This document shows positions 15,512 through 21,909 of a DNA stretch of 36,990 bases, one piece after another. Source of the stretch: DATCZS01 sp036525795 (lineage in GTDB: Bacteria > Actinomycetota > Acidimicrobiia > Spongiisociales > ZC4RG35); contig DATCZS010000141.1 of NCBI GenBank assembly GCA_036525795.1, forward strand, positions 1-36,990, written 5' to 3'. The notes beneath the pieces were generated by a model. It worked only from the letters and a program-made list of their open reading frames with translations, was not told the DNA's origin and did not search any database. The translations under genes were made by a program, and so were the position numbers. The first letter of the stretch is position 1, and every line of letters starts with the position of its first letter.

Positions 15512-16113
15512 GATCCCTGATCCCCGTTGGTGTTGACCGCCACGACGCGGGGCGGTCCTTCCACCGGGAGGTCGATGACCGACACCGACGCCGGTGACGC
15601 TCCGATCCGCTGGAACTGGTCCAGAGGAGCCCCCAGATGATGGGCCAGCACCGCCTTGATCACGTCTGCGTGGGTGACCGCCACGACGGTGGCGCGGGGG
15701 TGGCGGGCGGAGATGCGCTCCACCGCGGCGACGGCCCGAGCCTGCGCATCGAGCAGGGACTCGCCTCCGGGGAACGTCATCCGCGATGGCGTGAGTTGGA
15801 CCGTGCGCCATGCCTTCAGCCGGTACAGGCTCTTGAGGGTGCGTCCCGACCACGCGCCGTAGTCGACTTCGAGCAGGCCGTCTTCGGGGATGGGTTCGAG
15901 TCCATGGACGCCGGCGATCTCTGCGGCCGTCTCCCAGGTGCGCTCGATGGGGGACGAATACACCGCGGCGAGCTTCAGGTCGGCCAGTCGGCGGGCGACG
16001 GCGCGGGCATCCTCGATGCCGCGCGCTCCGAGCGACACGCCAGGCAGGCGGCCGGTGAGTCTCGTTCCCGTTTCGGGCGTCGGTGCGTGTCTCACGAGGA
16101 GGATTCGCGCCAT
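15502..16113 (-). CDS. Histidine phosphatase (MSMEG_4193-type phosphomutase-like)
   Basis: A 203-aa protein. The phosphohistidine motif is ILLVRHAPT (His9), with Ala in place of the usual Gly. Supporting residues are SSPIERTWETA near 54, the acid EVDYGAWSG near 83, and the second His in VAVTHADVIK near 148. It is first of the phosphatase-DUF3090-SCO1664 set. A TAGGGT box 7 nt before the ATG points to a leaderless mRNA for the whole operon down to 11922. It is probably a phosphatase rather than a mutase; substrate unknown. Confidence 0.85.
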   Translation of the reverse strand: MARILLVRHAPTPETGTRLTGRLPGVSLGARGIEDARAVARRLADLKLAAVYSSPIERTWETAAEIAGVHGLEPIPEDGLLEVDYGAWSGRTLKSLYRLKAWRTVQLTPSRMTFPGGESLLDAQARAVAAVERISARHPRATVVAVTHADVIKAVLAHHLGAPLDQFQRIGASPASVSVIDLPVEGPPRVVAVNTNGDQGSWR

Positions 16114-16120
16114 CCACGGG

Positions 16121-16126
16121 ACCCTA
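16121..16126 (-). promoter_or_regulatory. Leaderless-type -10 box (TAGGGT) for the 16113-11922 operon
   Basis: TAGGGT, 7 nt (CCCGTGG), then the ATG at 16113 on the minus strand. Confidence 0.5.
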
Positions 16127-16158
16127 CCGGCCTCGCGGCCGCAAGTTGCAACGGGACG

Positions 16159-16842
16159 CTACGAGCCGGGGATCTCTTCGGAGGGGGCCGTCAGGGTGGG
16201 GTCGTTGTTCCGCACAGAGTTCACCGTGGGAGCCACCGGGTGCTCCATCAGCAGGTCGGCGTCGATGGGCCGTATCAGCGCCTCGGCCGCCCGGGGGTCG
16301 GTGAGGTCGCGGTCGAGCCATGCGTCCCACACCTCCCGTTCGAGCGAGACCGGCATCCGGTGGTGGATGGAGGTGATGAGGCCCTTCGCCTCGGTGGTGA
16401 TGATCGAGCACGTGCGAATCCACTCACCGGTCTCGGGGTCCTTCCAGTTGGTCCAGAGACCGGCGAACGCCATCGGATAGCCATCCGCCCGGTACACCCA
16501 GTGCGGGGTCCTGCCCCTCTCCTTGGGTTCCCATTCGTAGAACCCGTCCGCCGGGACGATGCAGCGCCTGCGGGCGAGCGAGTCGCGGAACATCGGCTTG
16601 TCGGCGACTGACTCGGCCCGGGCGTTGATCTGGATGCTCCTGCGGTCCTTGGCCCAGTGGGGGATCAGCCCCCATCGCATGGTGCCCAAGAGGCGTTCCC
16701 CCTCCCACTCGGCCACCGTGTACACGGGATCGGTGGGTGCGACGTTGTAGCTCGGGACCAGCGTCTCGCCCACGATGCGGTCGGCGGAGAAGTACTCGGC
16801 GTAGTCGGAGGCGTCCCCGGCGAGCACGTAGCGACCGCACAT
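16159..16842 (-). CDS. SRAP domain protein (YedK/HMCES-like)
   Basis: A 227-aa protein beginning MCGRYV, so Cys2 becomes the new N-terminal catalytic residue after Met removal. Other signatures are YNVAPTDP (about 34-41), GTMRWGLIPHWAKD (about 56-69), INARAES, CIVPADGFYEW with the conserved Glu, and TSIHHRMPV with the conserved His. SRAP proteins crosslink to abasic sites in single-stranded DNA and shield them. No SOS box was recognised. The start has no Shine-Dalgarno sequence but has TAGCCT 7 nt upstream. Confidence 0.92.
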   Translation of the reverse strand: MCGRYVLAGDASDYAEYFSADRIVGETLVPSYNVAPTDPVYTVAEWEGERLLGTMRWGLIPHWAKDRRSIQINARAESVADKPMFRDSLARRRCIVPADGFYEWEPKERGRTPHWVYRADGYPMAFAGLWTNWKDPETGEWIRTCSIITTEAKGLITSIHHRMPVSLEREVWDAWLDRDLTDPRAAEALIRPIDADLLMEHPVAPTVNSVRNNDPTLTAPSEEIPGS

Positions 16843-16849
16843 GGGAAGG

Positions 16850-16855
16850 AGGCTA
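16850..16855 (-). promoter_or_regulatory. Leaderless-type -10 box (TAGCCT) for the SRAP gene
   Basis: TAGCCT, 7 nt, then the ATG at 16842 on the minus strand. Confidence 0.5.
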
Positions 16856-16873
16856 CCGGGGGGTGGGCGCGGA

Positions 16874-16902
16874 GGAGGGGGCTCCCATCGGGAACCCCCT
16901 CC
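16874..16902. terminator. GC-rich hairpin, probable terminator
   Basis: GGAGGGGG and CCCCCTCC enclose a second short pairing (TCCC/GGGA) with a 3-nt loop. This strong hairpin lies between the 73-aa frame ending at 17000 and the SRAP promoter, so it most likely ends minus-strand transcription arriving from the esterase gene. There is no T-run. Confidence 0.55.
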
Positions 16903-16999
16903 ATGCGGTGAGATCGCCTGTGAGCCCGACACTTGCTGCGTGTTGTGCTGTTCCTCGGGTAGGCAGCACGCGACGCCATGGCGGCTCCTGTCCGAGACA

Positions 17000-17221
17000 T
17001 CACTGTGAGAGCGAGAGCCCCTCAATCCGTGGCGCGACCCCCCCACCGTCACCCGTATCGAGTTCCGTTCGAACCGGCCACGTCCCGGCCCGAAACGGAG
17101 TCGTGTCGATCTCAAGCCTCCAGACTGCAATCGTGGGGATGTCCCCTGTGAAGGTGCCCATCGAGTAGAGCGGTCCCTTCACTCCGGAGACCTCACCAAA
17201 CTGCTTGGGCTCGGGCGACAC
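17000..17221 (-). CDS. Small hypothetical protein, 73 aa
   Basis: A frame starting with GTG just after GGGAGGG and only 15 nt behind the esterase stop. The sequence reads like protein (GTFTGDIPTIAVWRLEIDTT) with alternating hydrophobic residues suggesting beta strands, and has neither signal peptide nor cysteines. It may be a real downstream gene of the esterase or a fragment of a larger lost protein. No family recognised. Confidence 0.4.
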   Translation of the reverse strand: MSPEPKQFGEVSGVKGPLYSMGTFTGDIPTIAVWRLEIDTTPFRAGTWPVRTELDTGDGGGVAPRIEGLSLSQ

Positions 17222-17236
17222 GTCCCTCCCAGATGG

Positions 17237-18253
17237 TTACCCGTCCTTCGGGTGGGCGATGTAGAAGGCGAGGGCGGCCTCGCCATAGTGAACGGGCGTG
17301 TCGATCCCGCATCCGCCGCTCCCGACGCCGCCGGGATAGCAGTGACCTTCTCCCGAGGGGGTGGTCCAATCGAACTCGAGGAACTCCAGGACGGTCTCCT
17401 GATCGTTGGTCCACCGCGTCCACCGGTAGTCGGGGTCGTCGACGAGGACCTCGCTCAGCGTCATACCCCATGCATCGACGACGAGTTCGACCTGGGCGAC
17501 CCCCCGCGAGAACGCAACGCTCGTGTCGCTGCGGCCGTGCGAGATGAGGATGTCGACCTGCTCGGCGGGTGAATGGTTCTCATCGAAGTCGCAGGCTCCG
17601 GTGCCCGGAGTGCTCCCGGCACCGGAGGCGTGGGGCGCCGCCGACGCGATCAGGTCCGAGTGGTCACAGATGAAGTACCACGTCTGCCAGCCGCCCATGG
17701 ATGCGCCTCCCACGTGGACCCGGGAGGCATCGATGCTGAGGGCAGCGATCAGGGCATCGAAGAAGGCCCTGTCCTGACGGGCCGCAAACGGTCCGTGGCC
17801 GCTGTTGGGCTGGACGACGACGTAGCCGGCAGCATTGCCGAGGGCCTTCATGTTCGTGTAGGCGTCGGTCTGCTCCCCGTTCAGGCTTCCCGGGGGATAG
17901 TCGACGATGAGGCCGCACGGCGTGTCGAAGCAGTCGTCGGGGATGGCGAGGTCGTAGAGCGCCACACCGCAACGGACCTGGGAGGAGCCCGCGACGACCG
18001 AAGCAGCGCATTCGGCAAGACCCGTCTCCGGACTCGTGGTCGCGACCGGGGCGGAGGTGGTGGCCGGGACGCTCGGGGTGGCCGGGATCATGGTCGTGGT
18101 TGCGACCGGGGCGGAGGTGGTGGCCGGCGCCGAGGATGGAGCCTCGGTCCCCGGCACCGTCGCTGAGTCGCCGCAGGCCGTGGACGCGATCAGGGCGACG
18201 AGCAGGATGCCCCACCGCAGACGGTTGCGTCGGGATCGAAGGTGCAATGTCAT
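17237..18253 (-). CDS. Lipoprotein esterase, PHB-depolymerase/LpqC-like
   Basis: A 338-aa protein. The ATG at 18253 has AAGGAGG at ideal spacing. A basic n-region and hydrophobic core end in a lipobox with Cys27 (ASTACG). A low-complexity Pro/Ala/Thr/Ser linker follows (about 30-68) and then a hydrolase domain: LIVDYPPG (about 109-116), VGGASMGGW with the nucleophile Ser near 173, ISHGRSDTSVAF with the acid Asp near 227, and a late His in VHYGEA. Cysteines (CDFDENH, CYPGG, CGID) probably form disulfides outside the cell. Likely an exported, lipid-anchored esterase acting on a polyester or feruloyl-type substrate; the exact substrate is unknown. Confidence 0.8.
   Translation of the reverse strand: MTLHLRSRRNRLRWGILLVALIASTACGDSATVPGTEAPSSAPATTSAPVATTTMIPATPSVPATTSAPVATTSPETGLAECAASVVAGSSQVRCGVALYDLAIPDDCFDTPCGLIVDYPPGSLNGEQTDAYTNMKALGNAAGYVVVQPNSGHGPFAARQDRAFFDALIAALSIDASRVHVGGASMGGWQTWYFICDHSDLIASAAPHASGAGSTPGTGACDFDENHSPAEQVDILISHGRSDTSVAFSRGVAQVELVVDAWGMTLSEVLVDDPDYRWTRWTNDQETVLEFLEFDWTTPSGEGHCYPGGVGSGGCGIDTPVHYGEAALAFYIAHPKDG
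18035..18126. repeat. Direct repeat, 32 bp x 2 with 60-bp period, in esterase linker
   Basis: Positions 18035-18066 and 18095-18126 are identical except for one base. The repeat encodes the duplicated Ala/Pro/Thr-rich linker (TTSAPVATT) of the esterase. Length variation between strains would be expected. Confidence 0.8.
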
Positions 18254-18715
18254 GCTGCCTCCTTGCTGTGTTGGCCATGCATTGCGATGACGCCGGGAGG
18301 CCGCCACAGCGCATCGGGGCCGACACTCATGTGTCGTTCGGTCGCGCCGGCATCGGAACCTGAACGAGGTGGCCGACCGAGCAGCGAGCAGCGCGGCCGG
18401 AAGACAGGTCACGGAAGCAACGGCAGCTGCGGGGAGCACGGAAACGGGCCACGAGAATCCAATCCGGCAGTGCAGAACGCGAGCACCCTGATTGGATACT
18501 GCGCATCACCATAGCCGGTGGCGACGAGCACGGGCGACGAGTCGTCCCGATCGGCCGACGGCGACACGGGAGACGTGGCGACGGCCCGATCGAGGTGATC
18601 GCCGACCCGCCGGCCACCGAATCCCGGGTCGGGAGTCCCTGCCACCTTCACACCAGACAACCCACGGCACCGTGAACCAGCGGAACGCGCGTTGCAACCG
18701 GCCTTACAACACCTT
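18254..18715. other. 462-bp stretch without a confident gene
   Basis: It contains the esterase promoter region next to 18253. A minus-strand frame from a GTG at 18651 to 18409 (80 codons) has coding-like third positions and a segment SSPVLVATGYGDAQYPI; it could be a remnant of a decayed gene, but it lacks a ribosome binding site. Near 18691-18710 is an inverted repeat, GTTGCAA-N6-TTACAAC. No RNA gene was recognised here. Confidence 0.4.
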
Positions 18716-18737
18716 CGGGCCCCCCGAAGGGGGCCCG
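18716..18737 (-). terminator. Terminator of the RNase P RNA gene
   Basis: A perfect 9-bp stem, CGGGCCCCC with GGGGGCCCG, closed by a TTCG tetraloop when read on the minus strand. It begins 8 nt after the RNase P 3' end. There is no U-tract, as is usual in high-GC actinobacteria. Confidence 0.85.
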
Positions 18738-18744
18738 AGCGGCG

Positions 18745-19164
18745 GTGAGCCCGCCTGTAAGCCGGATTCTGTGACGTGCTCGGCGCTGCCGAGCAGACGG
18801 CGACCATCCATCTGGGGCCTGCGTTGCCGCAGACCTCGGTGCGGCCTACCCGGGACTTGATCGGCGGGCCACCGGCGTCCCTGTCTGGCCTTGCTCCGGG
18901 TGGGGTTTGCCGAGCCGCCCCGGTCGCCCGGGACGCTGGTGGGCTCTTACTCCACCGTTTCACCCTTGCCTGTTCGCGAACCCGGAGGTTCGAAGAGATT
19001 CGCCTGCGCGAGCCTCCTGCCGGCTTCCGAAGAAGCCTGCCGTCATCGGCGGTCTGCTCTCTGTTGCACTTTCCGTCGGGTCACCCCGCCTGGGCGTTAC
19101 CCAGCACCCTGCCCTGTGGAGTCCGGACTTTCCTCTGCGTGCAGCGGTCGCCCGGCGGTCTCAC
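18745..19164 (-). ncRNA. rnpB: RNase P RNA, bacterial class A
   Basis: About 420 nt on the minus strand. Conserved blocks are present in order: GAGGAAAGTCCGGACTCC near the 5' end (about 19140-19120), ACAGGGCAGGGTGCTGGGTAA, GACGGAAAGTGCAACAGAGA (about 19083-19064), GGTGAAACGGTGGAGTAAGA (about 18966-18946), and CAGAATCCGGCTTACAGGC at the 3' end. The ends were set by helix P1: GTGAGACCGCC (5') pairs with GGCGGGCTCAC (3') with one mismatch. RNase P RNA is the catalytic subunit that trims tRNA 5' leaders. The 5' end falls exactly 6 nt after a TAGCAT -10 box. Confidence 0.97.
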
Positions 19165-19170
19165 ACCCCA

Positions 19171-19176
19171 ATGCTA
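19171..19176 (-). promoter_or_regulatory. -10 box (TAGCAT) of rnpB
   Basis: TAGCAT, 6 nt (TGGGGT), then the first P1 base of RNase P RNA at 19164, on the minus strand. Two copies of CCGGTGCACC (19190-19199 and 19204-19213) cover the expected -35 zone. Confidence 0.6.
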
Positions 19177-19239
19177 CCTCCAGCCGCAGCCGGTGCACCC
19201 CGGCCGGTGCACCTCGGCGGGGAGGCACCTGCCGCACTC

Positions 19240-19632
19240 TCACATCGGGTTCGCCGACCGAGCGTGCCGGGCGCGTCTCCCCCCGATGACTCCTCCTGTC
19301 CCGCCGAGGACGATCCCGATCGCTGCCAGGAGAAGCACCTGAGGGGAGGGGGCAGGGCTGCCGCCGAGACGTGACACCACCACCACCAGACCGGCCACGG
19401 CCAGTCCGGCCACCATCCCGTGGAAGCGCCAGAAGGCCGGCGCGGTGCGACCGGCCACGTACCCGGCAGCGAAGAGTCCGAGCCCGAGCCCGGCGACGAG
19501 CGCGGCGCCGGGGGGGTCGCCGAGACCGATCAGGGTGAACGCGGCCCACAGCAAGAGGGCGGCAACAGTGGTGGTCAATCCGCCCAGCGCCACACCGGCC
19601 ACGATCGAAGTGAGACGTATGGCGGAGATCAC
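19240..19632 (-). CDS. Small four-helix membrane protein (TIGR04086-like)
   Basis: A 130-aa protein with four membrane segments at about 9-32, 38-58, 67-85 and 97-117, and short basic ends (GGRRARHARS). The arrangement resembles the TIGR04086 membrane family. The GTG at 19632 is preferred over the in-frame ATG at 19689, because the latter would overlap the trpD start codon on the other strand; GAAGG precedes the GTG. Function unknown. Confidence 0.6.
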   Translation of the reverse strand: MISAIRLTSIVAGVALGGLTTTVAALLLWAAFTLIGLGDPPGAALVAGLGLGLFAAGYVAGRTAPAFWRFHGMVAGLAVAGLVVVVSRLGGSPAPSPQVLLLAAIGIVLGGTGGVIGGRRARHARSANPM

Positions 19633-19675
19633 GGGGCGACCTTCGGTCGGGGCAAGGAATCCTAGGACCCTGGCG

Positions 19676-19681
19676 TAGACT
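19676..19681 (+). promoter_or_regulatory. Leaderless-type -10 box (TAGACT) for trpD
   Basis: TAGACT, 6 nt (CCGGTC), then the ATG at 19688. Confidence 0.55.
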
Positions 19682-19687
19682 CCGGTC

Positions 19688-20710
19688 ATGCAATGGCCGG
19701 ACGTGCTCTCACGCCTCGCCTCGGGGGCCGATCTCTCCCGGGACGAGGCTCGCGCCTCGATGACCGAGATCATGGCCGGGTCTGCCACCCAGGGCCAGAT
19801 CGCGGCGTTCATCGTCGCGCTCCGGATCAAGGGAGAGACGGTCGATGAGATGACCGGACTCGTCGAAGCCATGCGGGAGGCAGCTGTCTCGGTCGACGTC
19901 GGCGTGCCCGTGGTCGACGTCGTCGGCACCGGCGGAGACCGGTCGGGTACGTTCAACATCTCGACGACGGCGGCGTTCATCGCCGCCGGGGCCGGATGCA
20001 CCGTCGCCAAGCACGGCAATCGGTCGGCGTCGTCTCGTTGCGGTTCCGCAGACGTGCTCGAGGGTCTGGGAATGATCATCGACCTCGAGCCGGATCAGAC
20101 GGTGGCCCTCATCAGGGAAACGGGATTCGGGTTCTTCTTCGCCCCCCGCTATCACCCGGCGATGCGACACGCCGGTCCGGTGCGAAAGGAGCTGGGGATC
20201 CCCACGGTGTTCAACTTCCTCGGCCCGCTGGCCAACCCGGCCGGAGCGACCCGTCAGACGGTGGGCGTCTCCGATCCGAAGATGGCCGAGCGCATGATCG
20301 GCGTTCTCGAGCACCTCGGTTCCGAATACGCCTTCGTGACTCATGGCGAGGACGGTCTCGACGAGGTCACCACGACCGGCCCCACATACATCTACCGGCT
20401 GAGGAACGGCGAGATCACCCACGGGGAGTTCACCCCGGAGGATTTCGGTGTCCCCAGAGCCGCACCGGGCGACCTGGCGGGCGGCGACGTAGGGGACAAC
20501 GTTGCCATCACCAGGGACATCCTGGCGGGAGCACCCGGTCCCAAGCGTGACATCGCCGTCGTCAACGCGGCGCCGGCGATCGTCGCCGCCGGCATGGCGC
20601 CGGACTTCGTCGAGGCGGTGCAACTCGCCCAGGAGTCGATCGACACCGGCAAGGCGGCCGAGACGCTGGAGCTCGCGGTGCAGCGAAGCCGCGAGCTGGC
20701 GGGCTCCTGA
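19688..20710 (+). CDS. trpD: Anthranilate phosphoribosyltransferase
   Basis: A 340-aa protein, standard length. Motifs: VVGTGGDRSGTFNIST (about 78-93, binding PRPP pyrophosphate and Mg), KHGNRSASSRCGSADVLEGLG (about 107-127), MRHAGPVRKELGIPTVFNFLGPLANP (about 159-184) and the late DEVTTTGPT. It transfers phosphoribose to anthranilate, the second step of tryptophan synthesis. Other trp genes are absent nearby, so it is unlinked. No leader peptide or attenuator is possible if the mRNA is leaderless. The next gene, the Fur-like regulator, starts on the base after the stop codon. Confidence 0.93.
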   Translation: MQWPDVLSRLASGADLSRDEARASMTEIMAGSATQGQIAAFIVALRIKGETVDEMTGLVEAMREAAVSVDVGVPVVDVVGTGGDRSGTFNISTTAAFIAAGAGCTVAKHGNRSASSRCGSADVLEGLGMIIDLEPDQTVALIRETGFGFFFAPRYHPAMRHAGPVRKELGIPTVFNFLGPLANPAGATRQTVGVSDPKMAERMIGVLEHLGSEYAFVTHGEDGLDEVTTTGPTYIYRLRNGEITHGEFTPEDFGVPRAAPGDLAGGDVGDNVAITRDILAGAPGPKRDIAVVNAAPAIVAAGMAPDFVEAVQLAQESIDTGKAAETLELAVQRSRELAGS

Positions 20711-21163
20711 GTGGCGCATCTGGACGCCCGGGTCCTGGTTCAGGCGCTGAGAGAGGCGGGGCTCCGGGTCACGAAACCGCGGCGGGCGGTGTGCGCGGTG
20801 CTCGCCGACAGCCACGACGATCATCTGTCTGCACACGAACTGCGGGAGAGGGCCGAACGCGAGGCCGGGTCCCGCATCGATCCTTCGACCATCTACCGGA
20901 CGATCGACGCCCTGGAACGAACCGGCCACCTGCGCCACGTTCATCTCGGTCACGGTCCGGCCATCATCCATCTGCGCGGCTCGACCGAACACCACCATCT
21001 GGTGTGCGAGGTGTGCGGGCGGACCATCGACGTCCCGATGGCGGAGGTGCAGGAGGCGGTCGGGGTGGTGGGCATCAGATACGGCTTCACCATCGACTCG
21101 GCCCACTTCGCCCTCGCCGGACGCTGCGCCGAACACGAAACAAACGATGAACCCGCCGGCTGA
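20711..21163 (+). CDS. Fur-family regulator, Nur-like (nickel-responsive)
   Basis: A 150-aa protein starting with GTG directly after the trpD stop. The winged helix covers residues about 1-65 (LREAGLRVTKPRRAV, recognition helix DPSTIYRTIDALERTG). The regulatory half reads HVHLGHGPAIIHL, STEHHHLVCEVC and AHFALAGRC. These match the three histidine regions of Streptomyces Nur (HAHLGHG, HHHIHLVC, KHFAIFGRC as I recall them), which build its nickel site. One CxxC pair is kept (CEVC), and the final pair is reduced to a single Cys. A Nur-type operator stands in front of the Ni/Co transporter at 21880, making that operon the likely target. Fur or Zur specificity is the alternative. Confidence 0.8.
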   Translation: MAHLDARVLVQALREAGLRVTKPRRAVCAVLADSHDDHLSAHELRERAEREAGSRIDPSTIYRTIDALERTGHLRHVHLGHGPAIIHLRGSTEHHHLVCEVCGRTIDVPMAEVQEAVGVVGIRYGFTIDSAHFALAGRCAEHETNDEPAG

Positions 21164-21191
21164 GCGCTTCTCGTATCTTCGGGGTGTGCCA

Positions 21192-21197
21192 TAGGAT
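21192..21197 (+). promoter_or_regulatory. Leaderless-type -10 box (TAGGAT) for the Sec lipoprotein gene
   Basis: TAGGAT, 6 nt (GCCCCG), then the ATG at 21204. A second in-frame ATG at 21210 is less well placed. Confidence 0.5.
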
Positions 21198-21203
21198 GCC
21201 CCG

Positions 21204-21815
21204 ATGCCCATGAATCGAATTGCGGCGTGGCTGGTGTTCGGGCTGGTCGTGTCCGCCTGTGGCTCGACCGAGCCGGCGCCGCCCGCCTCCGCAGCACCCG
21301 GCACGACTGCAGTCGCCGGCGGGCCTTCCGTCACCACCGGTGCGAGCCCCGACGCGCCGGAGACCCCAACCTCCGAACCTGCGCGTTCCCCGAATCCCGA
21401 CCGGCCGGTCGCCCCCGATTTCGAGCTGGCGCTCTCCGACGGCGGGACGTTCACCCTTTCCGCCGAGACGAGACCGGTGTATCTGGTCTTCTGGGCCGAG
21501 TGGTGAAGCAGCTGTCGACGGGAGTTGCCCGTCGTCGACCAACTCGCAGTGGAGTACGGGGATCGAGTGGCGTTCGTCGCTCCCGCATGGAAGTCCTCAT
21601 TCGAGGCGACCGCAGCAGGGGCGTCCGAGCTGATGCCCTCAGGGGTCATCCAGTGGGGGCTCGACGACCGGGAGGTCGTGTTCCAGGCATACGGGGTGCC
21701 CTACCAGCCGGTGACCGTGCTGATCGGAGCGGACGGGACCGTGGTCGACTCCTGGGCCGGTGTGCTCGATGAGGCGGAGCTCCGCAACGCCATCGAGGCC
21801 CTGCTGACCAGCTGA
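21204..21815 (+). CDS. Thioredoxin/TlpA-like lipoprotein, probable selenoprotein (in-frame TGA at 21504)
   Basis: A 203-aa protein if TGA codon 101 is read as selenocysteine. A signal peptide ends in a lipobox with Cys19 (VVSACG), then a Pro/Ala/Thr linker (about 22-66). The thioredoxin-fold domain starts near 70 (APDFELALSDGG) and runs on as YLVFWAEW-U-SSC-RRELPVV, so U101 and C104 take the places of the CxxC active site. The frame continues intact to 21815 with YGDRVAFVAP, the cis-Pro loop GVPYQPVTVLI and a final helix. The Cys paralogue at 31064 has FWASWCVPCRSEAP at the same place. A hairpin directly after TGA fits a bacterial SECIS. Expected role: extracytoplasmic thiol-disulfide exchange. 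A point mutation or sequencing error changing TGC/TGT to TGA is the alternative. Confidence 0.78.
21504..21539 (+). promoter_or_regulatory. Candidate bacterial SECIS element after UGA 21504-21506
   Basis: Bases 21516-21522 (CGACGGG) pair with 21528-21534 (CCCGTCG), a 7-bp GC-rich stem with a 5-nt loop AGUUG. The loop starts 16 nt after the UGA and has G as its second base. Known bacterial SECIS elements lie within the coding region close behind UGA, with the apical loop about 16-37 nt away and a G at the first or second loop position. The stem is coding (C-R-R-E-L-P), so some pairing could be coincidental. Confidence 0.6.
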
Positions 21816-21826
21816 ACCCGGCGGGT

Positions 21827-21846
21827 GGGGGCCTCGGTGCGCCCCC
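21827..21846 (+). terminator. Hairpin terminator after the Sec lipoprotein gene
   Basis: GGGGGC and GCCCCC enclose an 8-nt loop, 11 nt after the stop codon and before the transporter promoter. No U-tract. Confidence 0.55.
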
Positions 21847-21874
21847 GACGTCTCCCGATACGCCCGACCCGGGG

Positions 21875-21880
21875 TATATT
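21875..21880 (+). promoter_or_regulatory. -10 box (TATATT) of the Ni/Co ECF transporter operon
   Basis: TATATT is the most A/T-rich hexamer in this region; its last base is the first base of the Nur-like operator. A start near 21887 would leave a leader of about 23 nt with GAGGG 4-5 nt before the GTG at 21910. Confidence 0.55.
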
Positions 21881-21896
21881 TGCAACCAGCTCGCAA
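21880..21896. promoter_or_regulatory. Nur-box-like operator TTGCAA-N5-TCGCAA
   Basis: The 17-bp sequence TTGCAACCAGCTCGCAA matches the Streptomyces Nur consensus tTGCaa-N5-ttGCAA with one deviation. It covers the -10/+1 region of the transporter promoter, a position suited to repression when nickel is bound. A Nur-like regulator is encoded at 20711. Confidence 0.65.
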
Positions 21897-21909
21897 TAAC
21901 GAGGGTGTC

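Noticed and set aside
18409..18963. 184-codon minus-strand frame across the RNase P RNA
   Set aside because: Its first two thirds are the conserved RNase P RNA itself; only the tail beyond 18651 could be coding and is treated as doubtful.
19240..19689. Start of the four-helix protein at ATG 19689
   Set aside because: It would overlap the trpD start codon on the opposite strand; the GTG at 19632 has a Shine-Dalgarno-like sequence and gives a normal membrane protein N-terminus.
19630..19690. trp attenuator or leader peptide before trpD
   Set aside because: The likely transcript begins at or next to the ATG, and no Trp-codon run is present.
21525..21815. Independent gene starting at TTG 21525
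   Set aside because: It has no signal peptide or ribosome binding site and lacks the first strand of the thioredoxin fold, which is supplied in frame upstream of the TGA.
21816..21909. Cobalamin riboswitch before the CbiM-type gene
   Set aside because: Only a terminator hairpin, a promoter and the Nur-like box fit in this 94-bp space; no B12-box sequence is seen.
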